Positions 51,762 to 60,063 of a stretch of DNA of 64,000 nucleotides are shown here, piece after piece (within the stretch, counting starts at the first letter, position 1; every line of letters starts with the position of its first letter). The DNA comes from VRUE01 sp036276735 (lineage in GTDB: Bacteria > Actinomycetota > Thermoleophilia > Solirubrobacterales > 70-9), in the NCBI GenBank assembly GCA_036276735.1, contig DASUOH010000008.1:27031-91030 (forward strand), in the 5' to 3' direction. Below the pieces are notes generated by a model that was not told the DNA's origin, did no database searches, and saw only the letters and a list, made by a program, of their open reading frames with translations. The translations under genes and the position numbers were made by a program.

Positions 51762-53206
51762 TAGGCGGAGGTGGGCATTGCGACGTCGCCGTGGTCGGCG
51801 GCGGCGCCGCCGGACTGTGGACGGCGCTGCGTGCCGCCGAGCTGGGCGGCAGCGTCTGCTTGATCTCGCGCACGCCCCTCTCGCAGAGCGCCAGCTACTG
51901 GGCGCAGGGCGGCTTGGCCGCTGCCCTGGAGCCGGGCGACTCGCCCGCCCGCCACGCCGCCGACACCATCGCCGCCGGTCGCGGCCTCTGTCGCCCCGCC
52001 GCGGTTGAGGTCCTGACCGACGAGGCGCCCGCCGCGGTCCGCGAGCTTCGCGAGCGCGGTGTCGCATTCGACGTCGACAGCGACGGCGAGCTCGCCCTCG
52101 GCCTCGAGGGCGGCCACACGCGGCGCCGGATCGTGCACGCCCATGGCAGCCAGACCGGTTACGAGATCACCTCGAAGCTCGCCACGATGGTCGCGGCGGA
52201 GCCGCGAATCGACGTCTGCGAGGGCACTTCGGCGTTGGCCGTCTGGAGCGACGGCGAGCGTTGCCACGGGGTCCTCACCGATGCCGACCCGGTGCGCGCG
52301 GACGCGACTGTGCTGGCCACCGGGGGCGCGGCCGCCCTCTGGGAGCGAACCACCAACCCCTGGGGCGCAATCGGCGCCGGTCCGACGATGGCGAGCGCCG
52401 CCGGGGCGGACCTCGCCGACCTCGAGTTCTGCCAGTTCCACCCAACCGCCCTGGCGCTGGCGGACAACGAGGCCGACGGGACCCTGATCACCGAGGCGGT
52501 GCGGGGCGAGGGCGCGACCCTGCTCGACGCCTCGGGCCGGCGCTTCACCGACGAGCTGGCCCCCCGCGACGCGGTGACCGCCGCGATCCTCGACCGGATG
52601 GAGGCCGACGGCGTCGCCAGCGTCGCCCTCGACCTGCGCGGAATCGATCCAGCGCGGTTCCCCAGCGTCTTCCGCTCGCTGGAGGAGGCCGGCCTCGACC
52701 CGCGGACCGAGCCGGTCCCGGTGTCCCCCGCAGCCCACTACACGATGGGCGGCGTGGCGGTGGACCTCGACGGCCGCTCCTCGCTGCCGGGGCTCTACGC
52801 GGTTGGGGAGTCCGCCTGCACGGGGCTCCACGGCGCCAACCGGCTGGCCTCCAACTCGCTCAGCGAGTGCTTCGTCTTCGGCTCGCGGGCCGCGCGGGCG
52901 GCGCTCGCCGAGCAGGCGGCTGCCGCCAGCCCACCGCTGCCGAAATGGCGCTTTCAGCCGCCGACCGAAGCGACTCGCAGCGCCGTCTGGCGACTGGCCG
53001 GGCCGCTGCGCCGGCCGGAGCGGCTGCGAGAGCTGCGTGCCGACCCCTATCCCCTCGCCGCCGCAATCGCCACCTGCGCGCTGGCGCGCGAGGAGTCGCG
53101 GGGCGGCCACCTGCGGGCCGACTTGCCCGGGCTCGATCCGGACCTCGATGGGGTGCACATCGTCTTCGAGCCCGGTGGCGCCACCCGACAGGAGACGTGG
53201 CGCTGA
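51761..53206 (+). CDS. nadB: L-aspartate oxidase, start codon uncertain (possible AUA)
   Basis: This FAD enzyme oxidises aspartate to iminoaspartate for NAD synthesis. The frame contains CDVAVVGGGAAGL (FAD-binding strand and loop), SASYWAQGGLAAAL, the conserved AAHYTMGGVAVD and the GLYAVGESACTGLHGANRLA block. The first canonical start, GTG 51791, would delete the strand DVAV. The in-frame ATA at 51761 overlaps the previous TAG as ATAG, the same geometry as ATGA, and gives 481 aa. GGAGGT at 51767 is not correctly placed for any in-frame canonical start. A small sequence error is the alternative. Confidence 0.88.
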   Translation: MGGGGHCDVAVVGGGAAGLWTALRAAELGGSVCLISRTPLSQSASYWAQGGLAAALEPGDSPARHAADTIAAGRGLCRPAAVEVLTDEAPAAVRELRERGVAFDVDSDGELALGLEGGHTRRRIVHAHGSQTGYEITSKLATMVAAEPRIDVCEGTSALAVWSDGERCHGVLTDADPVRADATVLATGGAAALWERTTNPWGAIGAGPTMASAAGADLADLEFCQFHPTALALADNEADGTLITEAVRGEGATLLDASGRRFTDELAPRDAVTAAILDRMEADGVASVALDLRGIDPARFPSVFRSLEEAGLDPRTEPVPVSPAAHYTMGGVAVDLDGRSSLPGLYAVGESACTGLHGANRLASNSLSECFVFGSRAARAALAEQAAAASPPLPKWRFQPPTEATRSAVWRLAGPLRRPERLRELRADPYPLAAAIATCALAREESRGGHLRADLPGLDPDLDGVHIVFEPGGATRQETWR

Positions 53207-53209
53207 AGC

Positions 53210-53252
53210 GCGTTCGCCTTTTGTGGCGCATAGCGCAACAAAAGGCGAACGC
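53210..53252. terminator. Long palindrome behind nadB
   Basis: Arms of 20 bp (53210-53229 and 53233-53252, one mismatch) enclose the 3-nt loop ATA. It begins 4 bp after the nadB stop and ends before the hyuA promoter hexamer. It could terminate or stabilise the nadB mRNA. No U-tract follows. Confidence 0.55.
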
Positions 53253-53262
53253 TGCCGCCGAC

Positions 53263-53268
53263 TAGCGT
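53263..53268 (+). promoter_or_regulatory. -10-like hexamer for hyuA
   Basis: TAGCGT lies 7 nt before the ATG of hyuA at 53276 and is identical to the hexamer before the Fur-family gene (34525-34530). It suggests a leaderless transcript starting at the ATG. Confidence 0.4.
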
Positions 53269-53275
53269 CTGCTCC

Positions 53276-55252
53276 ATGCTGCTCGGTGTCGACGTAGGCG
53301 GGACCTTCACCGACGCCGTCCTCTTCGACGGCGCGACGCTCCACACGGCGAAGCTGCCGACCACGCCGGAGGACCAGTCGGTCGGGGTGATCGCGGCCGT
53401 CGAAGAGGTCCTGTGCCGGGCCGGCGCGACAGGGAACGAAGTCGAGTCCTTCGCCCACGGCATGACCGTGGGCACGAACGCGCTGCTCGAGGAACGCGGC
53501 GCGCGCACCGCCCTGATCGCCACCGCCGGCTTCGCCGACCTGCTCGACATTGGTCGCCAGGACCGGCCTCAGCTCTACCGCCTCTGCGCACCTAAGCCCG
53601 CGCCGCTGGTGCCGCCCGAGCTGCGCTTCGAGGCGCAGGAGCGGACCGGACCGAGCGGCGTGGTCGAGCCGCTCGCGGCCGACGAGCCGCATCGCCTGGC
53701 GGCGGCGATCCGCGAGCGCGACCCCGAGTCGGTCGCCGTCTGCCTGCTCTTCTCCTACCTCGACCCGACCCACGAGCGCGCGATCGCCGAGCGCCTGCGC
53801 CGGGAGCTGCCGAGCATCCACGTATCCGCGTCCCATGAGGTGCTGCCGCGGATGCGGGAGTTCGAGCGATGCTCGACCACCGCGATCGACGCCTACCTGT
53901 CGCCCCTGCTGGACCGCTATCTCGGACGGCTCGGCGAGGCCGCCGAACGCACCGGGCTGCCGCGTCCGCTCGTGATGCGCTCCTCCGGCGGCGTCGCAAC
54001 CGCCGAGGAGGCCGCACGCTCGGGCGCCTGGAGCGTTCTCTCGGGACCGGCCGGCGGCGCGGTCGGCGCCGGCCTCGTGGCCCAGACGAGCGGCGACGGC
54101 GACGCGATCGGGCTCGACATGGGAGGCACGTCATGCGACGTGTGCGTCGTCGAAGCCGGCGAGGTGCGGCGCACCGACTCGCGCCAGATCGGCGGGCGCG
54201 TCATCCAGCTGCCGATGGTCGACGTCCATACGGTCGGTGCCGGCGGCGGCTCGATCGGCTGGCGCGATGCGGGCGGCGCCCTGCGGGCCGGCCCGCGCTC
54301 GGCTGGCGCGGTCCCGGGCCCCGCCTGTTACGGGCGCGGTGGGACCGAGCCGACCGTGACCGACGCCAACCTCCTGCTCGGTCGCCTCGCCGCCGACTCG
54401 CGCCTGGCGGGAGGCGTTGCCCTGGACGCCGGCGCGGCCCGCGAGGCGATCGGCGGGCTGGCCGCCTCGCTCGAGATGACCGAGCTGGAGGCAGCCGAAG
54501 GAATCGTCCGCATCGCGAACCAGGAGATGCTGCGAGCGCTGCGGGTGGTGACGGTCGAGCGCGGCGTCGACCCGCGCGGTTTCGCCCTGCTGCCCTTCGG
54601 TGGCGCCGGCCCGATGCACGCCGCCGAGCTGGCGACGGAGCTCGGCGTCGATCGCATCCTCTGCCCCCGCGCCGGAGGAGTCCTCTCGGCGTTGGGGCTG
54701 TGCGCATCCGACCGCCGTCGCGACACGGCGCGAACCGTGATGCTCGCCGGCGCGGACCTGACCGCGGAGCGGATCGCGGCCGAGGTGCAGGACCTCACCG
54801 ACCGGCTTCGCCCCGATCCGGAGGCCGAGCTCGAAGCGGTCTACGAGATGCGCTACGCGGGTCAGGCCTTCGAGCTGTCGGTGCCGGGGACGGCGGCGGC
54901 CGAGCCTGCCGACCTGGTCGAGCGGTTCGAGCGCGCCCACGAAGAGCGCTACGGCTACCGCGACCCCGACGGCGAGGTCGTTCTGGTTCACATCGGGCTG
55001 GCGGCGGTGGTCGCGGGACCCCAGCCACAGCTCAGCGCCGCGGGCGGCGAGCGAGTCGACGAGGGCGAGCGGCCCGTTCGTTTCGACGGGGAATGGCTGA
55101 CGACCAGGATCCTGCGCGGCCAGCCGCCGCTCGGACTGACGGCGGCGGGCCCGCTGCTCTACGAGCTGCCCGAGGCGACCTTCGTCGTGCCGCCGGGCTG
55201 GCGAACCGAGATCGACGAGCACGGCACGATCGAAGCGACGCGACCTCGATGA
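53276..55252 (+). CDS. hyuA: Hydantoinase/oxoprolinase subunit A
   Basis: The 658-aa ATP-dependent subunit starts LLGVDVGGTFTDAVLFDG, the ASKHA-type phosphate loop, and has AHGMTVGTNALLEERGART, GLDMGGTSCDVCVV and LPFGGAGPMHAAELA. It pairs with HyuB through an ATGA overlap. Such pairs hydrolyse hydantoins, 5-oxoproline or acetophenone-like substrates at the cost of ATP; the substrate here cannot be told. Confidence 0.93.
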   Translation: MLLGVDVGGTFTDAVLFDGATLHTAKLPTTPEDQSVGVIAAVEEVLCRAGATGNEVESFAHGMTVGTNALLEERGARTALIATAGFADLLDIGRQDRPQLYRLCAPKPAPLVPPELRFEAQERTGPSGVVEPLAADEPHRLAAAIRERDPESVAVCLLFSYLDPTHERAIAERLRRELPSIHVSASHEVLPRMREFERCSTTAIDAYLSPLLDRYLGRLGEAAERTGLPRPLVMRSSGGVATAEEAARSGAWSVLSGPAGGAVGAGLVAQTSGDGDAIGLDMGGTSCDVCVVEAGEVRRTDSRQIGGRVIQLPMVDVHTVGAGGGSIGWRDAGGALRAGPRSAGAVPGPACYGRGGTEPTVTDANLLLGRLAADSRLAGGVALDAGAAREAIGGLAASLEMTELEAAEGIVRIANQEMLRALRVVTVERGVDPRGFALLPFGGAGPMHAAELATELGVDRILCPRAGGVLSALGLCASDRRRDTARTVMLAGADLTAERIAAEVQDLTDRLRPDPEAELEAVYEMRYAGQAFELSVPGTAAAEPADLVERFERAHEERYGYRDPDGEVVLVHIGLAAVVAGPQPQLSAAGGERVDEGERPVRFDGEWLTTRILRGQPPLGLTAAGPLLYELPEATFVVPPGWRTEIDEHGTIEATRPR

Positions 55253-56781
55253 GCATCGACCCGGTCACGCTGCAGGTGCTGATCGGCGGCCTGCGCGCCG
55301 CCTGCGACGAGATGGGCGCGACCCTGATCCGCTCCGCCTACTCGGCCAACGTCAAGGAGCGGCGAGACTGCTCGACCGCCCTCTTCGACGCGAGCGGAGA
55401 GCTGGTGATGCAGGCCGAGCACATCCCCGTCCACCTCGGCTCGATGCCCGACGCAGTCGCCGCGGTGCTCGGCGAGGAGCAGCGGCCCGAGGTCTCGTGG
55501 ATCCTCAACGACCCCTACCAGGGCGGCACCCACCTGCCCGACGTGACGCTGATCCAGCCGGTCTTCGTCGACGGCGAGCTGCTCGGCTTCGCCGCCTCGC
55601 GCGCCCACCACGCCGACATCGGCGGCCCCACTCCCGGCGGGCTGCCGGCGCGCTCGCAGACCCTCGCGGAAGAGGGAGTCGTGATTGGACCGACTGAGGT
55701 CGGGGAGGGGGTGCTGGAGGGGCTTGCCGCGCAGATGCGCTCGCCGCGACAGCGACTGGCGGACCTCCGGGCTCAGGCGGCCGCCAACCGGGTCGGGGAG
55801 CGGCGGCTCTGCGAGCTGGCGCAGCGGCACGGCGGTGAGGCGCTGCGCGAGGGCATGGGCGAGATCCTCGCTTACGCCGAGCGGCGCGCTCGCGCCGCCC
55901 TGGAAGCGCTCCCCGACGGCAGCTACCGAGCCGAGGACCTGCTCGAAGACGACGCCGCCGGGGGGCCGGTGGACGTTGCCCTGCGGGTCGAGGCGACGAT
56001 TCGCGGCGACCGCCTCGTCCTCGACTTCGGCGGCACCGACCCGCAGGTGGAAGGCAACCTCAACTGCCCGCTATCGGTGACCAAGTCGGCCGCCTACTTC
56101 GCCGTGCGGGTCCTCACCGACCCCGACGCACCGCCCTCGGCCGGCGCCTACCGGCCGATCGAGGTGGTCGCCCCCGAGGGCTGCCTGCTCAACGCTCGCC
56201 CCCCGGCGGCCGTCGCGGCGGGCAACGTCGAGACCTCGAGCCGGGTGGCCGACCTCGTCGTCGCGGCGCTCGCCGGCGCCCGCCCCGTTCCGGCCCCGGG
56301 GCAGGGGACGATGAACAACCTGACCCTGGCCGGCGAGGACTTCACCTACTACGAGACGATCGGCGGCGGCCAGGGAGCGTGCCCGGACGCCGACGGACCG
56401 AGCGCGATCCACGTCGCGATGTCGAACACGCTCAACACGCCGGTCGAGGCGCTGGAGACCGAGTTCCCGCTGCGGGTGCGCGAGCTGGCGCTGCGACGCG
56501 GCAGCGGCGGCGAGGGCCGGCACCGCGGCGGCGAGGGAATCGTCCGCGAGATCGAAGCGCTGGCGCCGATGCGCTACACGCTGATCACCGAGCGCCGCCG
56601 CGTTGCGCCGCGGGGCCGCGAGGGAGGCGGGGACGGCGACGCGGGACGAAACGCACTCAACGGCGCCACCCTGCCGAGCAAGTCCGAAGGGAGAATGGCG
56701 CCCGGAGACCGGCTACGGGTCGAGACGCCCGGCGGCGGCGGATTTGGCGAAAACAGCGGTGGTATCGAGAAAAAGCGCTGA
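55249..56781 (+). CDS. hyuB: Hydantoinase/oxoprolinase subunit B
   Basis: The 510-aa partner has LQVLIGGLRAACDEMGATL at the start, WILNDPYQGGTHLPDVTL (about 80-97), the ASRAHHADIGG metal-site region and GTMNNLTLAGEDFTYYETIGG. ATG 55249 overlaps the hyuA stop. Longer open sequence upstream in this frame is only a shadow of hyuA. Confidence 0.93.
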   Translation: MSIDPVTLQVLIGGLRAACDEMGATLIRSAYSANVKERRDCSTALFDASGELVMQAEHIPVHLGSMPDAVAAVLGEEQRPEVSWILNDPYQGGTHLPDVTLIQPVFVDGELLGFAASRAHHADIGGPTPGGLPARSQTLAEEGVVIGPTEVGEGVLEGLAAQMRSPRQRLADLRAQAAANRVGERRLCELAQRHGGEALREGMGEILAYAERRARAALEALPDGSYRAEDLLEDDAAGGPVDVALRVEATIRGDRLVLDFGGTDPQVEGNLNCPLSVTKSAAYFAVRVLTDPDAPPSAGAYRPIEVVAPEGCLLNARPPAAVAAGNVETSSRVADLVVAALAGARPVPAPGQGTMNNLTLAGEDFTYYETIGGGQGACPDADGPSAIHVAMSNTLNTPVEALETEFPLRVRELALRRGSGGEGRHRGGEGIVREIEALAPMRYTLITERRRVAPRGREGGGDGDAGRNALNGATLPSKSEGRMAPGDRLRVETPGGGGFGENSGGIEKKR

Positions 56782-56796
56782 AATTCGCCAAAAAAT

Positions 56797-56825
56797 TTTG
56801 CGTTTCCGGCCGGCTCGTCTAGAAT
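56797..56825 (+). promoter_or_regulatory. Promoter and hairpin leader before the DUF1802 gene
   Basis: TTGCGT (56797) and TAGAAT (56820) are 17 bp apart. Downstream hairpins GGCGGGA/TCCCGCC (56835-56850) and GGTCG/CGACC follow before the start at 56917. A second -10-like TTAGGT (56903) lies 8 nt before the ATG, so both a leadered and a leaderless transcript are possible. Confidence 0.4.
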
Positions 56826-56916
56826 GCCCCGCTTGGCGGGACCTCCCGCCTGGACCGGGTCCGAGGCGCCACACCTCCCGGTCGCAAGGATCACGACCTT
56901 TATTAGGTAGAGCTAA

Positions 56917-57546
56917 ATGCCGATCGCATTAAAGGAATGGGCTGTAACGGTGCGCGCCCTCGCCGAGGGTGAGCAGTTGCTGACCCTGCGCAAGGGCGGC
57001 ATCCGTGAGGACAACAAGCACTTCGAGCTCGACCACGAGCGTTTCTTCCTCTACCCCACCTTCGACCACCAGCGGAACAACCTCGTCCGCGAGTCCCACC
57101 ACCCGGAGCTGCGCCGCGCCCTCGAGGAGGGTGTCTGGCCCGACGAGGAGCCGCCGCCGCGGGCGCTTCTCCAGGACGGCGGCATCCCGCAGCCCGACCG
57201 CGTTCGGCTGCGCTGTTGGGCCGAGGTGACCGACCACATCACGGTCACCAACCCGCGGATCGTCGACGAGCTCTCCCCCTTCTACGTCTGGACGCCCGAC
57301 TACGCCGAAAAGCGGCTCAACTGGAAGCGGCGCCATCCGCTGCACATCCTGCTGCTGCGGGTCCACCGCATCCCGCGGCCGGTCACCGTCCGCGTCCGCG
57401 AGGAGTACCACGGCTGCCGCTCCTGGGTCGAGATCGACCGCGAACTGCCCTTCGAGGGCACTCCGGTGATGGCCGACGAGGAGTTCGACCGGGCTCGGGC
57501 CGAGATCCAGTCGCTTTGCGTCGACGCCGAGCCGGTTCTCGTCTAG
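56917..57546 (+). CDS. DUF1802-family protein
   Basis: The 209-aa soluble protein begins IALKEWAVTVRALAEGEQLL and RKGGIREDNKHFELDHERFF, the DUF1802 signature, with HPLHILLLRVHRI later. The family has no known biochemical role. It is followed by the next gene in the same direction with a 29-bp gap. Confidence 0.8.
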   Translation: MPIALKEWAVTVRALAEGEQLLTLRKGGIREDNKHFELDHERFFLYPTFDHQRNNLVRESHHPELRRALEEGVWPDEEPPPRALLQDGGIPQPDRVRLRCWAEVTDHITVTNPRIVDELSPFYVWTPDYAEKRLNWKRRHPLHILLLRVHRIPRPVTVRVREEYHGCRSWVEIDRELPFEGTPVMADEEFDRARAEIQSLCVDAEPVLV

Positions 57547-57575
57547 CCAACCCCGCCCCGTATTAGGCTCAGCCC

Positions 57576-58331
57576 ATCCCCTGGGTCGAGACGCACTCCC
57601 TCTCTTTCACCGCCCGCCACGACAGCGGCGACACCGCGTTCGCCGAGCGCACCTTGGACCGCATGGAGGATCTGCGGCTTCGCCTCGAGGACCGCTTCGA
57701 GAACGTCCCCGGCGGCGTCACCGTCGTCGTCCACACCAATCCTGCGCTGCTCTCGATGGCCCACCCCTTCCTTCCCGCGGCACGCTGGTCGGCCGCGGCG
57801 GCCGGCCGTCGCTACCTGGCGGGGTGGGCGATGGCGAGCGAGCTCCATGTCCTCAACGACCCGCACATGGAACGCCGCGCCGCCGGCGACGATTCGCGCG
57901 AGGCGCTACGCGGCACCGCCGAGCGGCTCTACGCGCAGCTGGTCGTCGCCGCCAACAATCCCGCCCTGCCGCCCTCCTGGACGCCGAGGCGCTTCGCCCG
58001 ATACCTCGGCTGGGCGTGGCTCGTCGAGGGTGCGGCGCAGTACTTCGCCCGTCAGGTGGGCCTCTACCGCGCCGCGGTGATCCGGCGCCTGCGGGAGAGC
58101 GCGCGACCATCGTTCCCGCCGTCGCGGCGAGACGCCGTCATCCTCGGCGGCACCCTCTTTGACCTGCTCGAGGAGGAACGCGGACCGGAGGCCTGCGTCG
58201 GGTTGGCGCTCGAGCTCCACTCGGGTGGCGCCGCTCCGACCCTCGAAGCCGCCTTCGATGCACCCGCGACGGAAATCGAGGCGGCCTGGCGCGACTACCT
58301 GCGCGAAACCGCGCGACCGCCGGTCGGCTAA
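57576..58331 (+). CDS. Hypothetical protein, apparent AUC (non-AUG) start
   Basis: The frame reads (I/M)PWVETHSLSFTARHDSGD, then LRLRLEDRFENVPGGVTVVVHTNP, and continues to a helical C-terminus with WLVEGAAQYFARQVGLYR. The PWVET...ARH block is the expected N-terminus of this actinobacterial family as I recall it. No ATG, GTG or TTG precedes it in frame; the first is TTG 57654. ATC 57576 lies 7 nt after TTAGGC, the leaderless spacing, so it is the likely start (251 aa). A conserved VEGAAQ helix hints at a peptidase-like fold, unproven. Confidence 0.65.
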   Translation: MPWVETHSLSFTARHDSGDTAFAERTLDRMEDLRLRLEDRFENVPGGVTVVVHTNPALLSMAHPFLPAARWSAAAAGRRYLAGWAMASELHVLNDPHMERRAAGDDSREALRGTAERLYAQLVVAANNPALPPSWTPRRFARYLGWAWLVEGAAQYFARQVGLYRAAVIRRLRESARPSFPPSRRDAVILGGTLFDLLEEERGPEACVGLALELHSGGAAPTLEAAFDAPATEIEAAWRDYLRETARPPVG

Positions 58332-58567
58332 TCACCCGGAATCGACCCGCCCTCGGCGCCCTCGAGGACTTCCCGCGCTCGCTCGGCGTTCTCCTCGGCG
58401 ACGAGGATCTGCCGCGGGCCGGCGGCGAGGAACTCGGGCACGTCCCAGGTGTCCCGCTTGGCCATGCTGGGGATGCCGTGCTCGCGCAGCAGCCCTTGGA
58501 TCAGCTCCGCCTCAGCCTGCTGGGAGGCCCATGCGACCTTGACCAGCTTGCCGCTATCCGGCGGCAA
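58328..58567 (-). CDS. DUF2007-like small protein
   Basis: The 79-aa protein has the ferredoxin-like pattern of DUF2007: LVKVAWASQQAEAELIQGLLREHGIP, then a strand with ILVAEENAERAREVLEG. These proteins are thought to be signal-transducing or metal-handling but are uncharacterised. The TTG start overlaps the end of mec by 14 nt, placing it in the cysM-mec unit. Confidence 0.65.
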   Translation of the reverse strand: MPPDSGKLVKVAWASQQAEAELIQGLLREHGIPSMAKRDTWDVPEFLAAGPRQILVAEENAERAREVLEGAEGGSIPGD

Positions 58568-58949
58568 GATTCGCCTCGGAGATTTGGCCGTGGCGGATGA
58601 AGAAGCCCTTGACCACGGGCACGTCGGGATCGGCCAGCGACGCGATCAGGTAGACGGCATCGGGCCAGCCGGCGAGGTTGACGTCGGTCTGGGACGGATA
58701 GGCCGGGCTCTTCGTGTGAGAGTGGTAGATGGCCACCAGCTCCTCGTCCGCCTCTTCGATCGCCCGCATCAGTCGGAACTGCTCTTTGGCGTCGATTGAA
58801 TACCGGAGCGGGCTTGCCTCGGCGTTCTCCGCCCGATACACCGTCCTCGCCTCCTCGCCCGTGCCGCCGACCATGCCGCAGCACTCGTTGGGCAGGTCCT
58901 GGCGCGCGTGGGCGACGATCTCTTCGAGCAGCGACTGGGCGATTCGCAT
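58554..58949 (-). CDS. mec: JAMM-domain hydrolase (Mec-type, CysO-cysteine peptidase)
   Basis: The 131-aa zinc peptidase has the JAMM motif: Glu in NECCGMVGG (about 22) and HSHTKSPAYPSQTD (HxHx7SxxD, about 75-88). In Mycobacterium tuberculosis the homologue Mec releases cysteine from CysO-Cys. Here it is 9 bp behind cysM, on the same strand, and cysO/moeZ homologues lie 3.5 kb away, so the same pathway step is assigned. Confidence 0.9.
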   Translation of the reverse strand: MRIAQSLLEEIVAHARQDLPNECCGMVGGTGEEARTVYRAENAEASPLRYSIDAKEQFRLMRAIEEADEELVAIYHSHTKSPAYPSQTDVNLAGWPDAVYLIASLADPDVPVVKGFFIRHGQISEANLAAG

Positions 58950-58958
58950 GGTGACCGT

Positions 58959-59924
58959 CTACCACCAGACGGTGGATTCCAGGTTCTCTATCTCGTCAAT
59001 CGGCTTGGTGTAGACGCCCGAGGACAGGTACTTCCAGCCGTCATCGGGAATCAGGAAGACGACGTTGCCCGAGTCGAGGCTCTCGCCGATCCGCACGGCG
59101 ATGCGGGCGATCGCCCCGGCCGAGACACCGGCGAAGACACCCTCCTGGTCGAGCAGCTTCCGCGTCCAAACGATCGCGTCGCGGTTGGAGACCATGATCT
59201 TGCGGTCGAACATCGAGATGTCGATGATCGGCGGGATGAAGCCGTCGTCGAGCGAGCGCAGCCCGTGCACCTCCTCGCCCTGCATCGGCTCGGCGGCGAC
59301 GATCAGCGTCTCGGGATTGGCCTCCTTGAGGCGGCGCCCGTTGCCCATCAGGGTGCCGCCGGTGCCGAGTCCGCCGACGAAGGCGGCGACCTCGTCGAGC
59401 TCTTCGAGGATCTCGACCGCGGTGCCGTTGTAGTGGGCGAGCGGGTTGGCCTCGTTGCCGTACTGGTAGGGCATGTAGTAGCGCGCGTCCTTCGCCATCT
59501 CCAGCGCCACCTCGACCGCGCCGTTGGAGCCCTTCGCCCCCTCGGAGTAGACGATCTCGGCCCCGTACATCTCCAGCAGCTGCGTGCGCTCTTTGGTCAC
59601 GTTGTCGGGCATGACGACCTTCAGCGAGTAGCCCCTGCGGCGGCAGATCATCGCCAGCGAGATGCCGGTGTTGCCCGAGGTCGGCTCGAGGATCGTCTGG
59701 CCCGGTTCGATCGCGCCCTCCGCCTCGGCGCGCTCGATCATCGACTTGGCGACGCGGTCCTTGACCGAGCCGGTCGGGTTGCGCCCCTCCAGCTTCGCGT
59801 AGATCCGCACCTCCGGCTTCGGCGCCAGCGTCGCCAGCTCGACCAGCGGCGTGTTGCCGATCGAGTCGACGATGTCGTCGTAGCGCCCCCCACAGGGCCG
59901 TTTGGCCAGTTCGTCACGCAGCAT
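58959..59924 (-). CDS. cysM: CysO-dependent cysteine synthase (O-phosphoserine type)
   Basis: The 321-aa PLP enzyme has the Schiff-base Lys in NPTGSVKDRVAKSM (about 53), the phosphate loop EPTSGNTGIS and VGGLGTGGTL. The segment HGLRSLDDGFIPPIID corresponds to the region of M. tuberculosis CysM whose Arg binds O-phosphoserine, and the C-terminus is likewise short, so it should use O-phosphoserine and CysO-thiocarboxylate, not O-acetylserine and sulfide. Preceded by the shared operator at 59936-59954. Confidence 0.92.
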   Translation of the reverse strand: MLRDELAKRPCGGRYDDIVDSIGNTPLVELATLAPKPEVRIYAKLEGRNPTGSVKDRVAKSMIERAEAEGAIEPGQTILEPTSGNTGISLAMICRRRGYSLKVVMPDNVTKERTQLLEMYGAEIVYSEGAKGSNGAVEVALEMAKDARYYMPYQYGNEANPLAHYNGTAVEILEELDEVAAFVGGLGTGGTLMGNGRRLKEANPETLIVAAEPMQGEEVHGLRSLDDGFIPPIIDISMFDRKIMVSNRDAIVWTRKLLDQEGVFAGVSAGAIARIAVRIGESLDSGNVVFLIPDDGWKYLSSGVYTKPIDEIENLESTVWW

Positions 59925-59935
59925 GGCGGTTCCCG

Positions 59936-59954
59936 TTACTTCAAAAAGTATAGC
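59936..59954 (-). promoter_or_regulatory. Shared promoter/operator, cysM copy
   Basis: On the minus strand GCTATACTTTTTGAAGTAA, 12 nt before the cysM ATG, contains a -10 TATACT and the inverted repeat TACTT/AAGTA. The same 19 bases occur before the moeZ-like gene (63945-63963) and nowhere else in the window. Confidence 0.7.
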
Positions 59955-60063
59955 TAGGGGTGAGCAAGCCGCCGCGCAGGCCGAAAAGCCGCCGCTTGCG
60001 TGGATTTAGGGCTTCCGGGTAGGTTCGCCATGCCGGCTAATCACCGAGACGGAGGAGAAGCAA

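Noticed and set aside
53869..55248. Apparent 970-aa fusion in the hyuB frame
   Set aside because: The first 460 residues are an Arg-rich shadow of hyuA; hyuB starts at ATG 55249 with an ATGA overlap.
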